In this document: one piece after another, positions 55,563 through 64,000 of the stretch
Layout: each line of letters opens with the position of its first letter
Position numbering within the stretch: position 1 is the first letter of the stretch
Assembly (NCBI GenBank): GCA_022410635.1
Contig: JAJVDF010000362.1
Location: 1,201,069-1,265,068 of the forward strand
Length of the DNA: 64,000 bases
From: Tretioscincus oriximinensis
Lineage: Eukaryota > Chordata > Lepidosauria > Squamata > Gymnophthalmidae
Reading direction: 5' to 3'
Program-made: the position numbers and the translations under genes
Notes under the pieces: generated by a model
Databases searched by the model: none
What the model saw: only the letters and a program-made list of their open reading frames with translations
Told to the model about the DNA's origin: nothing

Positions 55563-57901
55563 ATAATTTTAAACTTTCCAGCACAATTTACCAGGCTCAA
55601 TTTAAAGACTGGGAAGTATTTCTTCTTCTATGGTCTTGGTCACTCATTTACTTGTAAATCTTCTTCGGTTCTGAAGAATGACCTTAATCCATTTTTTAAA
55701 AGCAGATTAACTCATTCTTCTGTACTGAGGAAGGTGTGACAAGAAACTAAGCAACATAAATTTAGCTGCATTGCAGTTAGCCAACCAATGTGTATTTATC
55801 CCTAAGACATTTGGAGGGCTGTGATGAAGCAGTTCAGAAACAAAATCCAATCAGTTGTAAATTCATTTGCTGACACGGCTGGCAAGTTTGACTTGTTCTA
55901 TCTGTTACAAATGAGTTTTTTCTTGTTGTTTTTTTTCTTCAGACCTGTCCAAAAACATGGATTCGCCTTTAGTGATTATGGGCATTTTCATACATGAATT
56001 ATCTAGCTTTAAATACCCAGGTTAATAACTCCTATATAGTCTCTATGCTTTCTGTCAGAGTAAACCAAGATTTAAAAGTGTTTTCAACAAATACTGGTGG
56101 AAAGCTAAAGAGACTGAATTCCTGGTACCATTTAATTCCCTTGTTTTGATTTCATTCTCTGGCATGACCATATCTTATGTTTGCTACCCCTTGCGTCTTC
56201 AAAGTTTCTGAATTAATTGTAAACATTAGATAAAATATCAAGAATTATGTATGGCCTGTTTTAGGATTTGATAAATCCCTGGTTGGAGTCAGACACTTCT
56301 TGAATCTTTAACTAGAGTCAGATAAGAGTTTGTGATGGATATGCCGCTTTTCCAAAACTGTTGCCACTGCTGCTTTAAGGAGTGATAAGTGCACTGGGTT
56401 AGGAAATAAGAGGGTGGAGTGGGTGGATGAAGACTTGGAGGGACAGAATCAGTAGACAGGGAAAGGGTGAGTACGGCGACATGACAGACCTCTTAATAGC
56501 ATCATTCCCTTGTTATGCCTCTCCTGGCTCCTGTTTCACCCTGCCAGTAGCCTTCTCAAACCTTGGGAAGGCTGCCAGGGCTGTATTTAGGCAAAATATA
56601 GCTACCAAGAGAGTAGTAAAAAGATATTAATATTTTTCATTGTTTTTATTATAAAACCCAAAGCAGCTGATGGAAGAGGGGGGAGTAAAATAAATAAAGT
56701 AAATAAGAAAGAAAGTAAATTACAGCCCATGGGCAAAATACTGCCAAAATATGGGCCTGCATTCTATGTCTCTTCCTGACGATGGAGTAAAATTGTGAGT
56801 TTTCCACTCACCACAAGAGTAGCTGGAAGGGTGGCATGTCAAGGAGTCCAAGGGGAACTAGAAAGTGAAATGTCAGCACGAGAGTGTAAATGGAGTTAAA
56901 GATTGAGAGAAATGGGGTTTCCTCTCGCTCCAAGCAGTTCTCTCTCTTCCTTTCCCCTTCATTTCTACTTACAAACCCATTTTACCCTCTACCTGGATCT
57001 CCTGCCACTCTCTAAAGTGGCAGCCGCTTCGGAAATGTGACTTCTCCTTCATAGACTAAATCTGATTTTTGGGTGCGGTTCTGACATGTAGTTTTAATCC
57101 ATCTTAAGTCCTGGACTAGATCTTCATGACTGAAGATCAATTAAAAGTACATGTCAGAACAACACCTCAGTTAAGCCAGATTTAACTTGGGTTAATTAGA
57201 AGTGTTTGACTTCAGTGACATAACAGTCTGCATCAGATAACAAAAGGAAAACAGAGGGGAGGGCAGATGTCTGAACAGGGGATAGAGAGAGGCAGGGGAC
57301 TGAAAGGGAGGGGCAGTGGAGGGGAGGGGCGTAGCCTCAGCATTCCCCAAGGAAGCTAGCACAGTATTATTCCACCTACTGCTCCTCTGGCTTAACTGGT
57401 GCAGTGGGGCCATGGTGGATCGGTGCTGGGTGTCACAGCTGAGAGGAAGTCAAGATGGGACAGCAACAGCCACCCCCTGTTCCTCTTTCTGGGTGGCACT
57501 CCTGTCTCTGTCCACCCCTGCATCCTGCCTGCCTGATAAGGTCAATGGGCATGGAAAAGTATATTAGATTGGGCTAGGCAGATACCCAGAAAGAGAAGGA
57601 GGAGAAAGCTGCCATCATTCCATCACATCTTCCCCTCGCCGGCCCACCTAGGGTGTGCTCCAGGCAAGCCCTGTTGCAATGCCTGACCATAATCCACCAC
57701 AGCCCCAAAGCCCCATTTCTGCTCAACCAGACCTGAGGAGAAGCAGAGGAGTTAATGCCAGCTTGGGCAGCTGTAGTGGCTGGGAGGATGGGTGGGTAAC
57801 AGTGGCTGGAGGCCCGCCATGCCATCTGGAGTGCATAGCAGCACTCTGCCTTAGACACAAATCTTAAGCTCCAGGATGCGGACGTTTGATGAATCATAAG
57901 A
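55563..57901. other. No gene; short inverted repeat at 57072-57166
   Basis: Arms at 57072-57107 and 57131-57166 (TTCTGACATGTA in the left arm, its inverse in the right arm) pair at about 30 of 36 positions. A purine-rich patch lies at 57245-57335. A 147-codon minus frame at 57574-58017 runs through the CR1 tail and is not a gene. Confidence 0.45.
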
Positions 57902-58113
57902 CTATAAGAACATAAGAAGAGCCATATTGGTTTGGGCCAGAGCCCATCTAGTCCAGCATTCTGTGTCACACAGAGGCCCACCAGATGTACCTGGGCAGTC
58001 TGAACAGAGGAAAGCAAAATATGCTCCTGTTCAATACCAATGGTATTTCAGGAGTCCTACCTGCTGCTCCATCCCAGAGGCAGCATCCACACATCCATCA
58101 TAGTACCCATTTA
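57902..58113 (-). mobile_element. CR1 LINE 3' UTR
   Basis: AACATAAGAAGAGCCATATT, CAGAGCCCATCTAGTCCAGC, then GAGGCAGCATCCACACATCC and CATTTATAAGAAC. It is close to 60973-61200. Confidence 0.85.
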
Positions 58114-60194
58114 TAAGAACAGCTAAAGGGACTGTTTCTACCATTTGTACTTCCCCAGACTGAAGTAACCAGATAGCCAAACTAATTGCTATATGTAAAG
58201 GTAAGGTATACCTACTTATTGTCCCATTTTTAGCTAAAGCTTCCTCTCAAGTTGTGTTCTAATCTTTGTGTGAGCTGCATCTGCCTGGGCAAAAATATGT
58301 CACATGTTATGCAGAAAAGAAAAAGTCCTGAGATGCATCATTTGTACTTCTTGCAGGAATGTTTCAAAGCATAGGAATGCTTAAAAGCAGTTAATATGAG
58401 GCAAGTTTAAGAATGCTTTTGGAATGTTTGGGGAATAGTGAAACAAATGCAAATGTGGAATTTTTTTTTGTGCTAAAATAGCGTGATTATTGCCACATGT
58501 GATTGGGAGGATCCATCCATTGTAATGTTCACCATGCTTTTTCTTTTAGTACTTTTATACAGCATAACACAATGTCCATGTTTTGCCCAACGATGGTGCT
58601 GTCTTGACATTGCCTGTAAAAGCTGCTGAGACCTTCTGCCCTGCCTTGTGATCATTTGACCATGGTAGGACACCCGTCAGCTTTATCCTGTTGAATTTGC
58701 ACAGGTAAAAGCAAGAATAATGAATAGAAAAACCCCTATCAGTGTCCCAAAACTCAAGTGAGTTTACAAGTAGAGTTTTTCCATCGACTTCACCTACAGG
58801 CAGCAAAAGAAGTTAACAGCCAATAGGAACAGGTTTACAGATCAGTCAGTCTCAAGCTAGGATTTCTAGCAGGGTTTCATGGGAAAACTGATTTTATGAA
58901 CAAAAGAAGCAATTTCTTTGTGGGCATGGGCAGTCAACAATGACAGCAATCACAACATGCACAGTATGTTGTTTTGAAATAACACTACAAAAGGCAACAG
59001 TTTGGATGCAGCCTCTGACCGGCTAATTACATGGCCTATTCCACATTCAAAGTATGAAAAGACTCTGAATCTGAGTATACAATACTCCTGTGGCAAGAAC
59101 ATCTACATAGAATCTTAAGAAAGCTTCCAATCAATTTGTACCTATCGTATTGTTTCTTTTGGCGTTGAACCCCTTTCTCTGAATCTGGTGAAAGGATGGG
59201 TGACTATCAAGAGGCTTGCAATTGCTTCACAGAGTCACTGAGCAGGAGATTTTGACAGAAATGATTCCTGGGATGAACCACAAGCAATGGCAATGGGCAA
59301 CTGTTACACTGTCAGCAGTTACGGCTCATAACAAATCATCTGACACCTTCCCTTTATCATTCTGCTGACAGATGGGTATACTTTTCTGTAGTTATGAGGG
59401 ACGGTGCTGCCATGGTCACAATGGCCTTGTTGGCACAGTACTGGTACCTTGTTTAATTGGCAGCAGTTGAAGGCCATATGCCTGGCACACTGGCAACAGT
59501 CTGGCAGGAATTACTGCACTGAGTCCAGTAGCACACAGATCATTGCCAGAGCATCCAGGCCAAATGCTTGAGGTGCATGAAGCATTCATGCCAGCCAACT
59601 TTCCAACTGCAATTGATCTTCCAGGAACGGTAGGTAACTCTACCAATAACAAGGGTAAAACACAGTAATAATCCTGGCTTGTCTGAACCTGTTTTGCTGA
59701 ATTTTGTAAGTTTGGAAAGCGGTTATGGTTTGTTTAATTGATTTAATAGTTATTAACTACTTTCTTTTTAAAAGCTATGTGTATGTGCCAACAGATTAAC
59801 AATACAATGCTTCCAAATGAATAGCATTTTAGCCCTAAATGTGGAGTATCTCAAGGGAACTAGATCATACTATTGTGTTAGGCTGCATTCTAACGTTGTT
59901 TCTTTGTTTTTTGCTGTTGTTGGATAAAGCATGGCTATTCTGAAATAAAGGACTCCAGTCAGTGCTTTATATATAGTGAGGTAAGTATAGTGGAGCTATT
60001 TTTGGATTGTCACTCAGTTATCAGTCTGCTGACTAGTGATATAGTACCATCTGTCCACTTATGTGCCAAACCCATCTGACTTGGATTTAATGGAAAAACA
60101 GACCAAGTTCTCATGAGAGGAAAAATAGGGGTGAAAAGCAGCAGAGTTAAATAGGAATTCCCTCTGCTGTTTTCTCTTGTCTCCAGTCCTGTTT
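58114..60194. other. No supported gene; one exon-like open segment
   Basis: 59372-59629 is bounded by an acceptor-like TTCTGCTGACAG and a donor-like ACG/GTAGGT, and it is open except for one TGA (59468-59470). I do not recognise the protein. GGATGCAGCC at about 59005 and GGCTGCATTC at 59881 look like ends of DNA elements. Confidence 0.3.
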
Positions 60195-60730
60195 TAAGTT
60201 TGCTCATGCTGGAGTCTGGTCCTTGGGGACCTTCTAGGAAAGGCAAACGGGGTTCCATGACAGCAGGAGATCTAAGATCTCTTACTTTCCCCCTCACCTT
60301 TTTTTCCTGTACAGATCAGAACCTCTGCTGTGATCAGCTGATCAGTATAGCTGAGGGGGAAAAGGCAGGAGATTTGCTTAGATCTCTTGCACCATGCACC
60401 CCAGCCTTTGGGGGTTCTTCTGCCTTTCCCAGATGTCTCCCAAAGACCAGACCTCCAGCTAATTGATCCTTGCGCCAATCAGAGCTCACAGCAAAAGCAT
60501 TTTCAGAGTGCATGTAACGTGAATTGTGCTAAGCTGCACTTGCAATGATTTCCTGAGAAAACTCCTCTCAGAAAATGCATTGCTGTGGAGACTGAGCATG
60601 GCCGGGACATATTCCATCTAGGATTATATGGAAAATGCATGTGGCCAACTCAGATCCGAACAGCTTTTGCTCCCATTTTTCCCCTTGTGAGAACTCAGGC
60701 ACACTGAGACCACTTAGGTTTCATCCAAGT
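60195..60730. mobile_element. DNA element family D-related, reverse orientation (uncertain)
   Basis: The complement contains ATTGCAAGTGCAGCTTAGCA and CACGTTACATGCACTCTG. These align with CACTTAACACAGTTTGTG of 24005-24711 and with 63607-64000, but only weakly. Ends were not found. Confidence 0.3.
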
Positions 60731-60972
60731 TTGACATCCATTTTTTTTTCTTTCAATAGAGAAACAGTCAAAGTGTTAACAATATGAATATCCCAAATAC
60801 AGTCTATCCTCAAAAGAGAGAAAGGAGGAAGTGGAGAAGAAGAAGAAGAAGAAGACAAAGATGAACATGATCATAATGACGATGATGACTACAGTGTTCA
60901 CACTGGGGAAATGGTGTGAAAGCTATTTGGCTCTGCAGTGGGCGCACATGCTTCCCATGTAATTTAAATTAA

Positions 60973-63606
60973 GAACATAAGAAGAGCCATACTGGATCGG
61001 GCCAGAGCCCATCTAGTCCAGCATTCTGTGTCACACAGAGGCCCACCAGATGCACCTGGGTAGTCCGAACAGAGGAAAGCAAAATATGCTCCTGTTCATG
61101 ACTATCTGCAAATGGCATTTCAGGAGCACTTACCTGTTGCTCCATCCCAGAGGCAGCATCCAGACATCCATCCTAGTATCCATTTATACCCTTGGTGTCC
61201 ATAAACATGTCTAGTCCTGTCTTGAAGCTATCCAAGCTGTTAGTTACCACCAGCTCTTCAGTAAGTAAATTCCACAGGCCGATGACCCTCTGGGTGAAAA
61301 AATACTTTCCTTTGATCTCACTTTTCTGTCCAACATTTTCAAGGAGTGCCCTCTAGTCCTAGTGTTGTGTGTTATTTTATTTTTTTTAAATATAGATTTT
61401 TATTGCATTTTATAAAATCCATACATATTAATACATATTTATACATTTCTTTCAATCACAATAACTATTTCATCCCCTACCCCCCCCTCCCTCCCTCGGA
61501 TTCACTCAGGTTCACAATAACAGTCTATGGTCGAGCAACATTGTTATGGCATTGGTTAACAGTTCATTTCTGTTGCTCTCAATACCGGACTTCAGAAGTT
61601 GATACCAGTCGGTTGCCCACGAGGGTTGAGATCTTATTCCTGTACGACGNAATCGATTTTCTCTCAACTTATCATATATCATGAATTCTATTAAGTATTC
61701 GTACCAACGATTCACTGACCAATTTGATCTATCTTTCCACCCTCTCGCCACTGTATGTTGAAAGGCCCATATCATATTTTTGAGTAAATATTGAACATAA
61801 ATCGGTATTGTTTGATCTATTATAGTCATCATACATGTCTTGGCAGTTCTTCTGATATTTCTCTCTAATANTTCCGAAATCTCTACTAGTACCATGTTCC
61901 AAAAGTTTCTAACTTCAATACAGTTAAACCACATGTGGAGAAATGTACCCCTTTCGCCACAGCCATGCCAACATTCCGGGGGTCCGTTTCCCATGTGGGC
62001 CAGCTGTTCCGGGGTACGGTACCACCTCGTTATAATCTTAAGTTGGAGTTCTCTAATTTTATTATTTTTAATTTTACTAATATCTATTAACCATTTTCCA
62101 TATCATCATTATTTAAATTTACATCTCTGTTCCATCTTGTATGGAGTGAACTCCTATTTTTATATCTACTCTTTAATAAAAATGTGTAGGCTTTCCCTAT
62201 TAATTTTCTTTCCCCCTTTATACTAGACTTTATTATGTTCTCAAATTCTGTTTGTTGTTTGGACGTTTCTTCTTTTAGATTTGTAGAGTGGATAAAAGTG
62301 TATGTTGCCCTTTCCGCCAACCAGTTTTGGTTTTGCATATTGCAGTCCCTTAACTGTTGTATTGTGAAAGGATTTCCATTCAGATCAAATAGGTCCTTTA
62401 ATTGTGGCTTCTAAGGGATTTAAGATAATTTGCTAAACTTGTTTCCCCTGTTGAATTTATTATTTTTGTTGAGGCCCCCCTGTATATTGATGTCAGCAAT
62501 TTATTGCTATGCGTTTTCCAGATTTTCCATGCCTCTTCAAACGGGGTTAGCCATTGCAGGACTTTGTTTCTGGTATATTTAACCTTCATAACTGTAAGGT
62601 CCCTCATGTTGTTTAAAAATCTTTCTATTTTTACCCATTTGATGTCTTCTTTATATTCTAGGTCTATAATCTTAAGTATAGTACATGCTGTGTAGTATGA
62701 TCTTAAACAAGGAAAACCCCAGCCTGCCTCCGTTGTTTTTGAGTAGAAGGACTGATTTGCGATTCTCCTACTTTTATCATTCAGTGCCCATTTTTTTATC
62801 TTATTCTCCCATGTCCTGAAAAGTTGATCCAGAATTTTCCCTGGTACAGTCTGAAACATGTATAGAAATCTGGGTAATACCATCATGTGTATTGCACGTT
62901 GTTTCATTGTTAGAGACCATTTTTTACCTCGCCAGTTCTGCAATATTTTGACTATTTTTTTCCATAGTATCTTATAATTGACTGTGGACATCTTCGATGG
63001 GTCTCTTGTTAAATGCACCCCCAGGTATAAGATTTTCTTTAATCCCATTCTTAATCCGGTTATTGATGTTATTTGTCTCTGTTCCCTTTTGGGAGTGTTT
63101 AACATTAATATATCCGATTTTTCTATATTAATCTTTGAGCCTGAGAGTGCTTCAAAAAATTTTATCTCAGTCGTTAAGTATGGTAAGGATTGTAGAGGAT
63201 TTTTCATAATTACCAGTGCATCATCGGCGTAGAGATTTAATTTTACCTGATTCTGTCCGATTTTATAACCCTCTATTGACGGATTGCTATTAATTCTATT
63301 GGCTAGTGTTGTGTGTTAGAGAAAACATTTTTTCTCTATTCACCTTACAAATCCCATGCATAATTTTGTACACTTCAATCAGATCACCTCTTAAACAAGG
63401 AAGGTGCTCCAGACCCTTGATCATTCTTGTTGCCCTTTTCTGCACCTTCTCTAGTTCCACAATATCCCTCTTGTGATGTGGTGACCAGAATTAAACACAA
63501 TATTCCAAATGTGGCCTCACCACAGATTTATAAAGAGGCAAAGCAACATTTGCTGACTTGTTTTAGATTCCTTTCCTAATTATCCCCAACATGGAATTTG
63601 CCTTTG
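60973..63606 (-). mobile_element. CR1 LINE C-terminal region and 3' UTR, split by L1
   Basis: 3' UTR and last codons at 60973-61374 begin with AAGAACATAAGAAGAGCC and include GGTGAAAAAATACTTTCC. The frame continues at 63303-63606 with the CR1 ORF2 C-terminus (complement of CACCTTCTCTAGTTCCACAA and AATGTGGCCTCACCACAG, coding for VRPHLEYC-type sequence). The two parts align end to end with the uninterrupted CR1 at 40250-40993. The L1 at 61375-63302 fills the break. The CR1 is 5' truncated after the GIIRKGI region. Confidence 0.9.
61375..63302 (-). mobile_element. L1-clade LINE, 5'-truncated, with 16-bp target duplication
   Basis: On the minus strand the copy begins inside the reverse transcriptase. 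The first codons include the catalytic YADD (in LNLYADDALVIM, about 63220-63235) and run open through the 269-codon frame 62398-63207. The protein continues in other frames at 62087-62338 and 61512-61994, so at least two frameshifts exist. The last part carries C-x3-C-x7-H-x4-C (CWHGCGERGTFLHMWFNC). The 3' UTR has a G-rich tract (plus-strand C-runs at 61474-61500) and a poly-A, seen as poly-T from 61375. The 16 bases CTAGTGTTGTGTGTTA occur at 61359-61374 and 63303-63318. Sequence and layout are paralogous to 1-1522. Confidence 0.93.
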
Positions 63607-64000
63607 GAAAATTAGAAAAGCTTTTGCCATGTGCAGTTTGCTCAGTCATTAATTTTGTGTGTGGACTTTGTTCAGAAAACTATTGCAAGTGCATCTTTAC
63701 ACAGTTCGCATTAAGTGCCTTCTACGCTGATGGTGGTTTTGCTGTGTGGTCTGATCGGACACCAACCTGTCCAGTTGGAGGCAGAAGCATCCCCGAAGGG
63801 CCAGGATCCACAGAAAAGGGGAAGCCAAACAGATCTCTTGCCTTTTTACCTCTGGCCTTTGCCTGCAGTTTAATTTTATTTTTTTAAACTTGAGCACGAT
63901 CTTTGAAGCTGCTTCTGAGTACGCTAGAGGAGCCAGAAGGATAACGTAAGTGGAAATGCATTCTTAACAATCTAGTCTGTGGCAAAAACCAATTAAAGGG
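63607..64000. mobile_element. DNA element family D-related (runs off the window)
   Basis: GTGCAGTTTGCTCAGTC, TTCAGAAAACTATTGCAAGT and TTTACACAGTTCGCATTAAG align with 24140-24190. No ends are visible. The 98-codon plus frame 63591-63887 has no domain. Confidence 0.35.

Noticed and set aside
57574..58017. 147-codon minus-strand frame
   Set aside because: Part of it is the translated 3' UTR of a CR1 copy; the same peptide-like stretch appears wherever that UTR occurs (for example 40808-41137).
60836..60895. GAA and GAT runs as an acidic protein-coding tract
   Set aside because: Short simple repeats with stops in the flanking frame; no exon features.

Overview
The window reads as non-coding DNA from a squamate reptile nuclear genome. 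The evidence is the repeat mix: CR1 LINEs with the classical ATTCTATG end and with a TTCTTATGTTCTTATG-type end, many L2 3' ends finishing in (AATA)n, two L1-clade copies, tRNA-derived SINEs including a Sauria-SINE-like copy, and many hAT-like or fold-back DNA elements. I could not find one convincing host exon, RNA gene or gene promoter. The protein-like ORFs that can be recognised belong to decayed LINEs.

Layout. 1-13.4 kb: the 3' half of an L1 (+), a CR1 tail, a 530-bp DNA element split by an L2 tail, a 1.25-kb L2 (-), SINEs, and a solo LTR lodged inside a SINE with a 6-bp target duplication. 13.4-28.8 kb: a 1.75-kb CR1 (+) with an intact FADD motif but premature stops, a hAT-like element, three palindromes in 2.4 kb (two perfect, with 87-bp and 48-bp arms), L2 and CR1 tails, a 707-bp terminal-inverted-repeat element, and two nested SINEs around a roughly 250-bp GAA-rich tract. 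28.8-42 kb: a composite fold-back element, L2 pieces, a CR1 interrupted by a 78-bp palindromic TA-site element, a 1.5-kb CR1 with FADN instead of FADD, and a hAT-like element holding the only large assembly gap. 42-51 kb: a purine minisatellite, L2 tails, and a 520-bp multi-hairpin hAT-like element with perfect 8-bp target duplications inside an L2. 51-64 kb: a long repeat-poor stretch, short CR1 tails, and a CR1 (-) interrupted by a 1.9-kb L1 (-) flanked by a 16-bp duplication.

The genes do not work together as a pathway. The only shared biology is retrotransposition: autonomous LINEs, all broken here, and the SINEs and short DNA elements that depend on enzymes supplied elsewhere. The insertions give a readable order of events: CR1 before L1, SINE before LTR, L2 before hAT, CR1 before the palindromic TA element, DNA element before L2 tail, and older SINE before younger SINE. 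I found no new gene system. The most unusual items are the perfect palindromes and the nested insertions with readable target duplications.
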